DNA from: an uncultured Lachnospiraceae bacterium
GTDB taxonomy: Bacteria; Bacillota; Clostridia; Lachnospirales; Lachnospiraceae
Assembly (NCBI GenBank): GCA_947630805.1
Contig: CANRIV010000009.1
Coordinates: 1 to 64,000, forward strand
DNA: 64,000 nucleotides
Reading direction: 5' to 3'
Below are positions 7,979-18,562 of the stretch, piece by piece (positions within the stretch are counted from its first letter, which is position 1; every line of letters begins with the position of its first letter). A program made the position numbers and the translations under genes. The notes below the pieces were generated by a model that had not been told where the DNA came from, ran no database searches, and was given only the letters and a program-made list of their open reading frames with translations.

Positions 7979-9682
7979 TCAATCCGGTATACTATCTCTC
8001 AAACACAGGGCTCCCCATCCCGCCTGCGGATTTGGCCATGTATCAAATCCCGGCAGTTCTCTCGCCCCACGTATCAGATATGCTTTTACCTTTTCCCCAT
8101 ATAAAAAAGGGTCATTTCCCCGGACAATTCCCCATTCCATCATAAGTGCCACACTGCCTGACACAAAAGGAGTCGCCATAGACGTCCCGCTGCGCACGGT
8201 CTCTCCTCCGGTGTTTGACGCCGCACTGATATTTACTCCCGGCGCCACAATATCCGGTTTTATCTGACTGTTTTCTCTTGTATAACCTCTTCCGGAAAAA
8301 GGGGCAACCGTATCTGTATTGCTGTTATAGGCTCCCACCGTAACTGCTTTTCTGGTAGCCGCCGGCACCGTCAGGGTTGTCATAGGGTCCGGACGTAGAA
8401 ATTTTGTATTTTCATTGACGGAAGCTCCGCCAGGCAGCCACATGTCATACCTTCCATTGACTGTCCGCTCAGGTATGATACGGATAGTCCAGATTCCCGG
8501 TGCCACATATCTGCCCCTTGGAATAAAATCAATATAAATTTCCTGATACTGACTGTAAGGCTTTGGCGTTCCATATACAAAATAGATATCCGTATTATCC
8601 AGAGAATAATTCAGGATATATCCGTCTCTGCTGATTCGCAAAGTCCTGTCTCCAGAGGGTGCGACCAATTCTATTTCCCAGATATCCACATAATTTTTCC
8701 ATATCTGAAGGTTTAATGAACGCTGATATTCCGAGACCTGAAACTCTACTTCCGTTTCTCCTGTAACATATCCGCCGGTATGTCCGGCGCTATCCCCCTC
8801 ATTACCGCTTCCAATAACTACCACGGCCCTGTTTCCATCTACAATATCATCCAGATAAGTAGACAGCAGGGAAGTGCCGTCATGAGAGCCATAAGTATTT
8901 CCAAAACTGATATTCACGACAACCGGCCTTCCATATTGATTTGCTTCTTGTATAATAAAATCCACTGCCTCCATCAACTGTGTTGTCCTTGGAAAAGAAT
9001 TTTCCTCTTCTGAAGCCATTTTTACAATCAACAGTTCACTTTTTGTCGCAATTCCCAAATTATCATTTTTATTCCGTGCATAATTTCCCGCAGCAATTCC
9101 CGCCACATGTGTTCCATGCCCTGAAATATCTCTGGCTCTTACTATCTCATAAGGATTTTCTGACTGTAATGCCTGATTGATTTGTTCCGCATCATACACG
9201 GTATCTGTTACCTGATCCCATAATTTTAAAATCCGTGTCGTTCCATCCTGATTCAAAAAAGCAGAATTTGTAAAATCAATTCCGCTGTCTGCCACTCCGA
9301 TAAGAACGCCCTCTCCAAACAAACCGGTAGCATTTCCTAAAGCATTACTATTCTGCTGTACCGGATTGATACAGGAAGCTCTCTTTCCGTTCAAAACTGC
9401 ATATTCCAGTCGTTTCGGTTTTTCCACAAAAATAATTTCTTCCAGATTAGTCACGGTATCTACCAGGTAGCGCGGCACCCGCAGCACAGCATATCCGTTC
9501 TGTAGTTCTTTCACAAAAACGCCAAGATTTTTTACCCGGTCAAGATTCCCCTGATATCTCACAATCAGTTCCCACGTTTCCGTGCCTCTGTCAAATCCTG
9601 TACTTAATTCTTCTGATTGTTCCAGCTGCTCCGGTGTCAGTTCCAAGGCCAGGTTTAACTGGTTATCCTGTTTTTCATTCAT
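7979..9682 (-). CDS. S8-family serine protease, Csp-like
   Basis: A 567-residue subtilisin-fold protease. The catalytic triad is complete: Asp132 (ADSGIDF), His189 (GHGTHVAG) and Ser501 (GTSMATP), with the oxyanion Asn in GSGNEGD. About 130 residues separate the His and Asn blocks from the serine block and look like a beta-rich insertion (about 310-430), as in the clostridial Csp germination proteases. There is no signal peptide; the N-terminal region of about 100 residues looks like a prodomain. Csp proteins process the spore cortex hydrolase SleC in Clostridium, but Lachnospiraceae carry many Csp-like paralogues, so that role is only possible here. It follows the S66 peptidase gene with a 48-bp gap. 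Confidence 0.85.
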   Translation of the reverse strand: MNEKQDNQLNLALELTPEQLEQSEELSTGFDRGTETWELIVRYQGNLDRVKNLGVFVKELQNGYAVLRVPRYLVDTVTNLEEIIFVEKPKRLEYAVLNGKRASCINPVQQNSNALGNATGLFGEGVLIGVADSGIDFTNSAFLNQDGTTRILKLWDQVTDTVYDAEQINQALQSENPYEIVRARDISGHGTHVAGIAAGNYARNKNDNLGIATKSELLIVKMASEEENSFPRTTQLMEAVDFIIQEANQYGRPVVVNISFGNTYGSHDGTSLLSTYLDDIVDGNRAVVVIGSGNEGDSAGHTGGYVTGETEVEFQVSEYQRSLNLQIWKNYVDIWEIELVAPSGDRTLRISRDGYILNYSLDNTDIYFVYGTPKPYSQYQEIYIDFIPRGRYVAPGIWTIRIIPERTVNGRYDMWLPGGASVNENTKFLRPDPMTTLTVPAATRKAVTVGAYNSNTDTVAPFSGRGYTRENSQIKPDIVAPGVNISAASNTGGETVRSGTSMATPFVSGSVALMMEWGIVRGNDPFLYGEKVKAYLIRGARELPGFDTWPNPQAGWGALCLRDSIPD

Positions 9683-9730
9683 ATCCCCTCCAAATGCACC
9701 ACGATATCAGATAATTACCAATAATATATT

Positions 9731-10747
9731 TTATGAAATTCTGTATTCTAAAGTTCCACTGCCTTTTTCACTTGTAACCTTTGCCAGAGCACCTTCAACC
9801 ACAGAAAACTGAGGACCCTTATGTCCGATATCTGCATCAAAAATAATCGGAACGTCCAAGTCTCCCAAAATCGACATGACCGCTTCCTGGTAAGACTGCC
9901 CGATCCATGTATTGTACATGAGTGGTCTGCCAAAGATAAATCCTCTTGCATTTTTAAAATAACCGCGTTGTTTCATCTGCCACAGATGTGTAATTAATAC
10001 CACATCCTCCATGTCAAAACTTTCCAGATTCCATAGGATTCCATCCTGTGCATATTTGTGGACAAACTTTTCCGTACCATCGTATCGTGTCCCCAACAGG
10101 AAAACGATAACATCCAGACATCCTCCCAACAGTCTTCCCGATATTTCTATTCTGTCTTCTTTGCGTCCATTCTTCCAACAGACCGGAGCGTCTTCAAAAT
10201 ATCCTTCCAGACCGGTCTGATACTCGTGTCGTTCTGACTCATAATATGCAAAGGAATTCTGTTTCATTACTTTTCCTTCTAACACACCCAGTGCATTTTC
10301 TACCGGCTTTTGCCATGGCACCATGCCAAAATCACTGATATGACATCCATAAACAGCTGCCACATCACAGGTAGTCACAATCGGATATACCAATCCTGTA
10401 TTATCAGAATATCCCTGAAACCATCTTGGGTTTGATTTGAATTTTTCAAAATCCACATAATCCAGCATTTCCATCAGATAATCTCCTCCGGCAGCAGAAA
10501 TAATGCAGGTGACCTCCGGATTGTCCAGCAGGGAATTCAACTGTTCTCCCCGCTTTGCACCTGTACTGCTGCACCCTCTATGGTCAGACTGATAAAGATT
10601 TTCTGTACAGACGATTTGATATCCTCTTTTCTTTAATTGAGCAACTGCACTCTCTATTCGTTTCTTTTTTAATATGTCAACAATTCCAGAAGATGTGGCA
10701 GTCACGCCAATGCTATCTCCCGGATGAATATATTTTGGTATTTTCAT
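9731..10747 (-). CDS. S66-family LD-carboxypeptidase / MccF-like peptidase
   Basis: A serine peptidase of about 338 residues with the S66 fold. The nucleophile Ser is in the GYSDNT motif (about residue 114); the partner Glu is in NLESFD and the His in DIGHKGPQ. The family trims L,D-bonds in recycled peptidoglycan tetrapeptides (LdcA) or cleaves microcin C-like nucleotide peptides (MccF). The sequence is closer in style to the MccF-like branch, but the substrate is uncertain. ATG 10747 is chosen over the GTG one codon upstream; neither has a strong ribosome site. It lies 21 bp after addA and may be read with it. Confidence 0.85.
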   Translation of the reverse strand: MKIPKYIHPGDSIGVTATSSGIVDILKKKRIESAVAQLKKRGYQIVCTENLYQSDHRGCSSTGAKRGEQLNSLLDNPEVTCIISAAGGDYLMEMLDYVDFEKFKSNPRWFQGYSDNTGLVYPIVTTCDVAAVYGCHISDFGMVPWQKPVENALGVLEGKVMKQNSFAYYESERHEYQTGLEGYFEDAPVCWKNGRKEDRIEISGRLLGGCLDVIVFLLGTRYDGTEKFVHKYAQDGILWNLESFDMEDVVLITHLWQMKQRGYFKNARGFIFGRPLMYNTWIGQSYQEAVMSILGDLDVPIIFDADIGHKGPQFSVVEGALAKVTSEKGSGTLEYRIS

Positions 10748-10768
10748 CACATATTAACCGGATATTTT

Positions 10769-13700
10769 TTACAAAATATGACGGTTTCCTCCTTTTTCAA
10801 TAATCATCTCTTTTCCCAGATACACAGAATACAGAATCATTTCCGACACTTCCATTCCGGAAATCTGCTCAATCGCTTTTTTGTAACATTCCAACTGGAT
10901 ACAATAGCGGTCTGCCAGTTGTTCCATATTATTTATCCGGTCTGTCTTATAATCAGCAATCACATATTTTCCATTCTCTAAGAAGCAGACATCAATCATT
11001 CCCTGAATAATCATTGTCTCTTCTGAAGAAGATTCCGGATGAATTTTATTGGCCGAAACTCCCATCAAAAACTTTCGCTCCCGATATAGCTGCCCGGCCT
11101 GATGCGCTTTTTTCATTCGTGCGTACAGGGAACTTTTTGTAAATTGTAAGATATCCTGCATATCTACCGCTTCCATCTGCGCAGAAGCAATCTTTCCGGA
11201 TGCCACAAGCAAATCTGCCATTTCAGAAACCTCCGACAAATCAGAAATTTCTTTTTCCATATCAAGAAGTTCAAATACTCTGTGATATGCCGTACCTTTT
11301 TCTGTTGATGTAAGAACTTTCTCTGTATCATTTTTCAAAAATTGCGGGACAATCTGTCCGGTCTTTTGCGGTTTTTCATACAGCGTCTGACCGTCCTGTT
11401 CCTCATCATAGGCCATATCCTGCCGTTTCAGTTCTGTTACACTTGTCTTAGAATGGAGATGGACATCTTCTAAAAACGGATACGTAAAATGAAAACATTT
11501 TTCCAGCCATGCTTGTGCCACTTTATTTTCAAAAACCGGGTGTTCCAGTCGGGTTAAGGCTTCTCTTTGAATATCATCTTTTATTGTTTCCTTATACTTC
11601 TCAAAAACAATTTCTTCTTCCCGCACAATAGATACTCTGATGCTGCTTTTTTTGTCATAGATTCCACCTTTCCAGATTTTATCGAATTTCTCATCGCCTG
11701 AAACACTGTGAAATACTCTGTTTTTTCCTACTGCTTTTCCAATCCAGTCCATAAAACTTTTATTTCCTATAATATCGTTATAAGACATATAGGGGCTGTT
11801 CTCATAGCTTGTTCGTCCGTATTCTGACAGCGTTTTTTCCAGATTTCCCGTCAGTCCGGTAATAAAAAGTTTCTCCTTGGCTCTGGTCAATGCCACATAC
11901 AAAATTCTCAGCGTTTCCGCCCGGTCTTCTTCATTATTCTCCATCCGAATCATTTTTTTTATTAAAGTGGGCTCTTTTATTTTTAATTCATAATCAATAT
12001 AATCTAAACCGATAATACCGTTTTCTCCTGCCACAATATATTCTCTGTCTGTTTTTGAGAGTGCACTTGTATTACACAAAAACACGATTGGAAACTGCAG
12101 GCCTTTACTTTTATGAATGGACATGATATGCACAATATTGTCATTTTCACTGGTAACTGACGCCTCTCCGTCATCTTTTGAGAGATAATTTAATTTTTCT
12201 ATATATCGGATAAAATTAAATAATCCCTTATAACTGATAGCATCATATGCCACTGCTTTTTCTTTCAGTGCCTCAATATTCAGATATCTTCTGTCTCCGT
12301 TTACCATTGCCCGAATATAATAACTGTAACCGGTTGTTTCCAACAGTTCATTGATTAAATCATAAACACTGGTGTACGGCACCTTTTCTCGAAAATCATC
12401 TAACAGGGCTAAAAAACTGCAGATTTTATCACGCAGCTTCTTATCTCTGCCATTTTCGGCATATCGCTCTACATTGTCATAAAATACGCTGCATTCGTTT
12501 TCTGCCTTAATCTGTGCCATTTCCTCTTCCGTAAACCGGAACATCGGGCTGACCATCGTCGCTGCCAGAGGAATATCTTGTCTCGGATTGTCAATAATGG
12601 ACAACATACTGATAATGGTCCGCACTTCCATTGCCTGATAATATCCGGTACGGGATTCCGCATAAGCAGGGATTCCATGTTTTTCCAGCTGTTCTATGTA
12701 AATTTCACCATTTCCTTTAACACTGCGCAGCAAAATTGCAATATCTCCATAGGTGACGGGTCTCATTCCTTTTCCCGGCTCCGTAATCTTCATTCCGTTT
12801 ATCGGGTCCGTAATTTTTTTAATTTGAGCAGCCACATACTCTGCTTCTATTTTTTTTTCACGACCCTCTATGATAATAAATTCGGTAGAATTGTCCTGAC
12901 CCTTAGGGCTTTCCTCATATCGGGCGCCCGCAACAAGCTGGTTTCCGTCTTTGTAATCAATTCCGCCTACCTGCTTGTACATGATGTAATCAAATATATA
13001 ATTGACACTGTCAATAATCTCCCTGCGGCTTCGGAAATTCTGATCCAGAACAATCTTACATTCCGGTTGATTTAAATCTTCGCAAAAACGCTCATATTTA
13101 TCCAGAAAAAGTTTGGGCTGTGCCTGACGAAAACGGTAAATACTCTGCTTGACGTCCCCCACCATAAACATATTATTGATACCTTGCCCTTTTGAAACAC
13201 TGGATAAAATAGCCTCCTGTACAAAATTGCTATCCTGATATTCATCAATCATAATTTCCTTAAACTGACGGGACATCTGGCGCGCTGTATCGGAGGGAAT
13301 AAGATTTCCTCTTTCATCTTCTTCATTCAGAATTTTCAAAGCATAATGTTCCTGATCGTTGAAATCCATAATCCCTTTTTCATTTTTTTCCCGGGAAAAC
13401 CGTTCCATAAAATCTAAAGTGAGTCTCACAATGCTCTTCACACTGTCTGCACTTTTTATAATGTCTTTATACAGTTCTCTGCCGGTTTGGGAAAACATTC
13501 CGTTTTTCATTTTCCGGATTGCTTCCGTCACTTCTTTTTTTATGGAAGCAATCTGTTCTTTCTTCTGCGGGTCACATTCCTTTTCCCGGGGCAGATTGGA
13601 AAACTCTATTGCCATAAGCGTTTTCCTCATCCGATCATAATTATCACACTCTGCCACCCGACTGATATCTCCCACCATCTGTTCCAAAATTTTCTGATGC

Positions 13701-14428
13701 TTTTCCATATTTTCGCTCTTGGCAATAGCAACAGCCATCTTTAAAGCATCCACATATCCTCTCAGCTGCTTTCCTACAAGTTCTAAAAAGATCTTCATCC
13801 AGGAGGAATTTTCAAATGCTTCATAACTGTCCGGCTCATAATATTTTATACAGTTTTTTACCCACTGCTCCGGATTATGCCAACCGGACGCATAACGATA
13901 TAGCTGGTCAATTAATTTCCCGATATTATCTGTAATTTTTCCGGAAGAATATTGCTTGGCCAGACGGATAAAATCCTCCTCTCCATTTTCATAATACTCC
14001 TCCAGCATCTCTTCTATAATATCCGCCTTTAACATTTCTATTTCTGTCTCATCTGCAATTCTGAAATTAGGATCTAAATCAATTTTATCAAAATTTTCCC
14101 TTACCACGTTGGAACAGAAACTGTCAATCGTTGAAATATTGGCGTTATGCAGAAAGGATAACTGCTTTTGCACATTAGCATCATCCGGATTTTTCAGGGA
14201 CATTTCCTCCAGCGCTTCCCGAATTCTTTCTTTCATTTCCAGAGCAGCTGCACGCGTAAACGTAACGACAAGTAATTCATCAATATCTGTCTGATTTTCC
14301 GGATCTGTAATTAACCGAATAATACGCTCTACCAGCACTGCAGTTTTTCCCGATCCTGCTGCCGCAGACACCAATATACTTCTATCCCGGGTCTGAATCA
14401 CTTTTAACTGTTTTTCTGTCCACTGCAT
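10769..14428 (-). CDS. addA: Helicase-exonuclease AddAB, subunit AddA
   Basis: The ATP-dependent helicase/nuclease subunit that processes double-strand breaks for RecA-mediated repair, 1219 residues. The SF1 Walker A is AAGSGKTA (about 23-30), motif II is DEYQDSN, and the C-terminal RecB-type nuclease has its ADYKTDR motif near the end. The frame is open 14 codons further up, but ATG 14428 has a TAGGAG site 7 bases before it and starts with the family-typical QWTEKQ. It begins 10 bp after addB stops, as in other Firmicutes. Confidence 0.96.
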   Translation of the reverse strand: MQWTEKQLKVIQTRDRSILVSAAAGSGKTAVLVERIIRLITDPENQTDIDELLVVTFTRAAALEMKERIREALEEMSLKNPDDANVQKQLSFLHNANISTIDSFCSNVVRENFDKIDLDPNFRIADETEIEMLKADIIEEMLEEYYENGEEDFIRLAKQYSSGKITDNIGKLIDQLYRYASGWHNPEQWVKNCIKYYEPDSYEAFENSSWMKIFLELVGKQLRGYVDALKMAVAIAKSENMEKHQKILEQMVGDISRVAECDNYDRMRKTLMAIEFSNLPREKECDPQKKEQIASIKKEVTEAIRKMKNGMFSQTGRELYKDIIKSADSVKSIVRLTLDFMERFSREKNEKGIMDFNDQEHYALKILNEEDERGNLIPSDTARQMSRQFKEIMIDEYQDSNFVQEAILSSVSKGQGINNMFMVGDVKQSIYRFRQAQPKLFLDKYERFCEDLNQPECKIVLDQNFRSRREIIDSVNYIFDYIMYKQVGGIDYKDGNQLVAGARYEESPKGQDNSTEFIIIEGREKKIEAEYVAAQIKKITDPINGMKITEPGKGMRPVTYGDIAILLRSVKGNGEIYIEQLEKHGIPAYAESRTGYYQAMEVRTIISMLSIIDNPRQDIPLAATMVSPMFRFTEEEMAQIKAENECSVFYDNVERYAENGRDKKLRDKICSFLALLDDFREKVPYTSVYDLINELLETTGYSYYIRAMVNGDRRYLNIEALKEKAVAYDAISYKGLFNFIRYIEKLNYLSKDDGEASVTSENDNIVHIMSIHKSKGLQFPIVFLCNTSALSKTDREYIVAGENGIIGLDYIDYELKIKEPTLIKKMIRMENNEEDRAETLRILYVALTRAKEKLFITGLTGNLEKTLSEYGRTSYENSPYMSYNDIIGNKSFMDWIGKAVGKNRVFHSVSGDEKFDKIWKGGIYDKKSSIRVSIVREEEIVFEKYKETIKDDIQREALTRLEHPVFENKVAQAWLEKCFHFTYPFLEDVHLHSKTSVTELKRQDMAYDEEQDGQTLYEKPQKTGQIVPQFLKNDTEKVLTSTEKGTAYHRVFELLDMEKEISDLSEVSEMADLLVASGKIASAQMEAVDMQDILQFTKSSLYARMKKAHQAGQLYRERKFLMGVSANKIHPESSSEETMIIQGMIDVCFLENGKYVIADYKTDRINNMEQLADRYCIQLECYKKAIEQISGMEVSEMILYSVYLGKEMIIEKGGNRHIL

Positions 14429-14438
14429 TCTTTTTCTC

Positions 14439-17400
14439 CTAACTTTCTTCCTCAAGCTGATTTTTGACATCCTGTAATGATATCTTCTCTACCTCTCTGT
14501 ACTTATCTCCCAATTTTCGGTCAAATCCACATACTGTATGATAAGGACAGTAACTGCAGTTCCCTTCTATTGGATTAATGTCGATTTTTCCGTTTAAAAT
14601 TTCCTCCTGCATCTCTTCTGCCTTCTTGCATACAAAATGAATAAATTTTTCGTAGGTCTTTTCATCCATCACTGTACTAGAAGAGCCAATTCCGCTTTTG
14701 GTTGTATTGACTGGCAGAATATCGGAACTTCCTACCTTTTCAAAAATATTTTCATCCATCATTTCCGGAATTTCGGCGTCTGCATTGACCATCCCTGTCA
14801 TTCTGAAATCCTTATATTGCTGCTCTTCTGCAATATATTTTTCCAGTTCCCCTTCTGTGAGATCTGCGTTTGGATTTTCTTTTCTATACTGCACTTTTAA
14901 TTGTTCAAAATCCGGTTTAGACACATACGGATCATGGACATGAAAATACAATCCGGCTCCGGGCGCTACTTCTTTTTGCGGATTCAATTTTTTTTCATAA
15001 TCTACAGCATCTTTCAGATAAACCATCAACTGCATCTGCCGGCCCAGCATTGTGTCTGTAATGCTGAATTTTTTATTTCCGGATTTATAATCAATTACTT
15101 TTACATAAATCTTTCCGTCTTTTTCCAGCAAGTCTACCCGGTCTATCTGTCCATGTGCCACTCTCAGCTCATATTCCGAAGGAATGAATTTGCCGGCGCG
15201 GATATGGCGAATCAAGACATCTACTGTTTTCCCTGCAATTTCCCGCACCTGTCCCTGTAAAAACAGATTTCTCGCAGAACTGTCCAGTGCTTCATTTTCA
15301 TATTCTGTCATGACGTTTTCTACACATTCATTCATGATGTTATGACTTTTTTCTTTATCGATTTCATTCCAGTCCAGATTATTTTTCTGCACTGTGTGGA
15401 AAAATTGATTGATTGCACTGTGATATAAATTTCCAATATCAAATGCCGCAATTTCAAATTTCTGCCGCTCTCCCAGCTTTAATCCGTTATTTAGAAATTG
15501 GGAATAAGCACATCCCGCATATTTCTCAAGCCTTGTAATTCCTATATTTCCTTTGTGCCCGTAAATCATTCTGGCTGTTTCCGGTTTTAGTTTTGGTCTT
15601 CTGCTCTGATAAAAAGCTCCTTCTAAAATATGTTCCACGGTCTTTCTATTGTCCATATCTTTCAGAAGCATGTGGCTTACCTGCTCAAACACAGCATTGC
15701 TTTTCTGATACCTGTACTCTCTTATATGTTCTGCCAGATATTTTAATGCGGACTCTTTTCCTGTAATATCATAAATTTGTATTTCTGTCTGGTCCATATC
15801 TGTAATCTTCAGTTCCGGCATCAGTTTCAAAAGCGTTCCCACCAGATAAGATTTTCTCCGCACACTGCCATCCGGGGCAGATTTGCTGTAGTATATATAA
15901 ATTTTTTCTGTTGGTTTTGCCATCAATGAATAAAGATACAGTCTCTGCTTAAAGATATTCTGCCTTGCAGTGGGTGCCAAAACAAAATCATTTTCAGCTA
16001 AGAATTCCCGGTCCGCATCTGTAATGATTCCTCCTTTCACACCTGTGTCCGGGATAATCCCATCATTGGCTCCTACCAGAAAAATTATTTTTTTTGTATC
16101 CTTTAAACGCGTGCGCTGGATATCACCTACCATGACAGTATCCAGTCCCGGCGGTATAATTCCGACCTTAACACTCTCAAAACCAGCGCATAAAATCTGT
16201 TTATATTCTTTTAATGAAATCTGTTCGTTTCCCATTAATTCGACAATTTTGTCCATCAGCGAAAGAATCGTTTCATACGTCTGCGCATATTCTTTTGCCT
16301 TACTTAAATTGCCTTCTTTCTCAAATTTCTCTGCATAGGAAGACAATTTTTTCTCTATTTCAAACGCTGACATAAACCGGTAAACAGCAATTGTAAAATC
16401 TCTGATGGTAACATTTTTTTTCTTTAATGCTTCCCGAAACGGTTTCATCACTGTAACAAGCCGTATTCTTGCCTGATTGATTTTTTCCAGTTCTTCTCCG
16501 GTCATGCCTTTATACAATTTTTCCCAGTTTTTTGAATAACTCTTATATCCTCTTCTTCCAGACTGCAGCGCGTAATTTTCCAACAAATCAATCTCCCGTC
16601 TTGCAATATCCGTAATGCCAAGACGCAGCATGTGAAATACAGATTCATAAGAAAAATCTTTCTCTATGACTTCAATCGCAGCCTTAATTCCCTCTACAAA
16701 AGGATTTGAAGAAATGTTTCTCTTATAGTCAACAAAAGAAGGAATATTATGTTTTTGAAATTCTTCCTCCAGATATCTGTGATACCCTTCCATATCTCCT
16801 GTAATTACAGCAATATCATTATAACGGTAATTTTCTTTTTTTATGTAATAAGATATCTGCTCTGCCACACACGCTGCTTCCCTGTGTGGATTGGCTGTTT
16901 CGCATATATGAACTGCCTTACATGGTTTTTGGTACTGTACCATTCCTCTGTTGCGGAACAAATTCTGTTCAAGAAAACAAAGTTCCTGATTATCCTTAAT
17001 TCTGTAAGGAGCGCCCTTCCCTGCTACCAGAATATCTTTGATTTCTACTTTATTTTTTTCTGCCAGAAATCTCAGTTTCTCTATCGTCTCTTTACTCAAA
17101 CTAAATAATTCATAGGCGTCATGCGTATCGAATTCCTTTTCTTCCTCCGGGAGTGTCAAAGCCACGGTAAGCCCTCTGGAATATTTCATCAAAAGTTCCA
17201 ACACACGATATTGTACCGGTGTAAATCCTGTATATCCGTCAAAATAAAAATACGTATCTGACACCCATCGGGAAGTAGGAATATACTGACACAAAAGAGT
17301 TAAAACATCTTCTGCCGTGACCATCTTTTCACTGATATAAGCATGAAACGCCTGATAAATGGTATCAATATCATTTAATTTATGTTTTAGTCCCGGACGT

Positions 17401-17843
17401 CTGCTGACGCACTCTTTCATCTGATTCAATTCTTCTTTTCCGATTCCGTATTGTTTCAATTCAGAAATGACTGTCTGCATTTTTTCGGCAAATCCCGGCA
17501 TTGTCGTCTTTTCCCGATACACGGTAAGACCTGTACGGCAATCCTGTAGAATTTTGCGCATAACTAATGTTTTTCCCAGTTCATCCATAACCGTATAACC
17601 GCTTACTCCCTGCTCTTCCAGCACGGTATATGCCATTCTTGTCATGCCGGTCACTTCAATATTAAAACTTCCGTGATGCTTGTGCATCATTAAAATCTGC
17701 TTCTGCGTTTCCATGGAATATTGCTCAGGAACTACGGCAATAAAATTTTTATCGCTGTAAACCAGCGATAAATCAATTAAGTTCTTATATAACTGATAAG
17801 ATTTTCCGGCTCCTGCCCGTCCGATAATAAACTGCAATGCCAT
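14439..17843 (-). CDS. addB: Helicase-exonuclease AddAB, subunit AddB
   Basis: The partner of AddA, 1134 residues. It has an N-terminal nucleotide-binding GRAGAGKSY (8-16), a degenerate helicase core, and a C-terminal nuclease domain with VIDYKSGNK. Cysteines at CAYSQF and in the CSYCPYHTVC segment close to the C-terminus match the four ligands of the 4Fe-4S cluster that staples the nuclease domain in Bacillus AddB. It is the first gene of the addB-addA operon and has its own promoter. Confidence 0.96.
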   Translation of the reverse strand: MALQFIIGRAGAGKSYQLYKNLIDLSLVYSDKNFIAVVPEQYSMETQKQILMMHKHHGSFNIEVTGMTRMAYTVLEEQGVSGYTVMDELGKTLVMRKILQDCRTGLTVYREKTTMPGFAEKMQTVISELKQYGIGKEELNQMKECVSRRPGLKHKLNDIDTIYQAFHAYISEKMVTAEDVLTLLCQYIPTSRWVSDTYFYFDGYTGFTPVQYRVLELLMKYSRGLTVALTLPEEEKEFDTHDAYELFSLSKETIEKLRFLAEKNKVEIKDILVAGKGAPYRIKDNQELCFLEQNLFRNRGMVQYQKPCKAVHICETANPHREAACVAEQISYYIKKENYRYNDIAVITGDMEGYHRYLEEEFQKHNIPSFVDYKRNISSNPFVEGIKAAIEVIEKDFSYESVFHMLRLGITDIARREIDLLENYALQSGRRGYKSYSKNWEKLYKGMTGEELEKINQARIRLVTVMKPFREALKKKNVTIRDFTIAVYRFMSAFEIEKKLSSYAEKFEKEGNLSKAKEYAQTYETILSLMDKIVELMGNEQISLKEYKQILCAGFESVKVGIIPPGLDTVMVGDIQRTRLKDTKKIIFLVGANDGIIPDTGVKGGIITDADREFLAENDFVLAPTARQNIFKQRLYLYSLMAKPTEKIYIYYSKSAPDGSVRRKSYLVGTLLKLMPELKITDMDQTEIQIYDITGKESALKYLAEHIREYRYQKSNAVFEQVSHMLLKDMDNRKTVEHILEGAFYQSRRPKLKPETARMIYGHKGNIGITRLEKYAGCAYSQFLNNGLKLGERQKFEIAAFDIGNLYHSAINQFFHTVQKNNLDWNEIDKEKSHNIMNECVENVMTEYENEALDSSARNLFLQGQVREIAGKTVDVLIRHIRAGKFIPSEYELRVAHGQIDRVDLLEKDGKIYVKVIDYKSGNKKFSITDTMLGRQMQLMVYLKDAVDYEKKLNPQKEVAPGAGLYFHVHDPYVSKPDFEQLKVQYRKENPNADLTEGELEKYIAEEQQYKDFRMTGMVNADAEIPEMMDENIFEKVGSSDILPVNTTKSGIGSSSTVMDEKTYEKFIHFVCKKAEEMQEEILNGKIDINPIEGNCSYCPYHTVCGFDRKLGDKYREVEKISLQDVKNQLEEES

Positions 17844-17884
17844 GACTGCCTCCCGACTGCTTATACTTTATCTTTCTGTGTATC

Positions 17885-17914
17885 ATTATAATTTATTTTC
17901 TATATGTTTTTCAA
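17885..17914 (-). promoter_or_regulatory. Promoter of addB-addA
   Basis: On the minus strand, -35 TTGAAA (17909-17914) and -10 TATAAT (17885-17890) are separated by 18 bp, about 40 bases before addB. Confidence 0.55.
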
Positions 17915-18030
17915 TATGATTATTACCTGTTTTCAAACTTCTGTGCGCATAAAAATTCTTATCATAAATTGATACGCTCTATAATAAATTAAAATATATC
18001 TAAATTTTAATCAGCAAGTGAGGAGTCTGT

Positions 18031-18471
18031 ATGGGAAAAAGTCCAAAATTCATGGTATTTCATCTGAGGGAGCTTATTTATACCGTAGTATTCATTCTCC
18101 TTGGTGTCATTCTTGTCATTTCATTAATATTTATGTTTTGTAATAGAAGCCAAAAGGACAGAGAAGATGAAACTACATCGGGCAAATATGAGCCCGGCGT
18201 ATACACTTCCTGTGTCACACTCAATGGAAATCCAATGGATGTGACAGTCACTTTGGATGCCAATCATATTAATTCCATTACGGTGGACAATGTCAGTGAT
18301 ACAATTCAAACAATGTATCCATTGGTACAGCCGGCTTTTGAAGACATAGCAAAACAGATTGTCGATACCCAGTCTCTGGATAACATTCAATTTGCGAAAG
18401 ACAGTCAATATACATACACTATGCTTTATAATGCTATCTCAGACACGATTGAGCAGGGTATTTGTAAATAA
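18031..18471 (+). CDS. Small membrane-anchored protein with FMN_bind-like domain
   Basis: A 146-residue protein not assigned to a known gene. A membrane helix at about residues 16-37 is followed by a short charged linker and an outside domain starting GVYTSCVTLNG. The pattern G-x-Y-T, a VTVTLD strand, HINSITV, and the C-terminal TMLYNAISDTI resembles the FMN_bind fold. The SGATxTS flavinylation site of true FMN_bind proteins is not seen, so a flavin is unlikely to be covalently attached. GTGAGGAG precedes the ATG. It stands alone on the plus strand, divergent from addB and ending at a terminator shared with nadE. Confidence 0.7.
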   Translation: MGKSPKFMVFHLRELIYTVVFILLGVILVISLIFMFCNRSQKDREDETTSGKYEPGVYTSCVTLNGNPMDVTVTLDANHINSITVDNVSDTIQTMYPLVQPAFEDIAKQIVDTQSLDNIQFAKDSQYTYTMLYNAISDTIEQGICK

Positions 18472-18521
18472 AATCATATTAAATATTTATAATAGTTTCT
18501 GCCAAAAAATAATTACAAAAT

Positions 18522-18559
18522 AAAAAGGAAATGTACGTTATCGCATACATTTCCTTTTT
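18522..18559. terminator. Bidirectional terminator between convergent genes
   Basis: A perfect 14-bp stem (18522-18535 with 18546-18559) with a 10-base loop. A-rich and T-rich flanks allow function in both directions, ending both the 18031 gene and nadE. Confidence 0.85.
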
Positions 18560-18562
18560 ATT

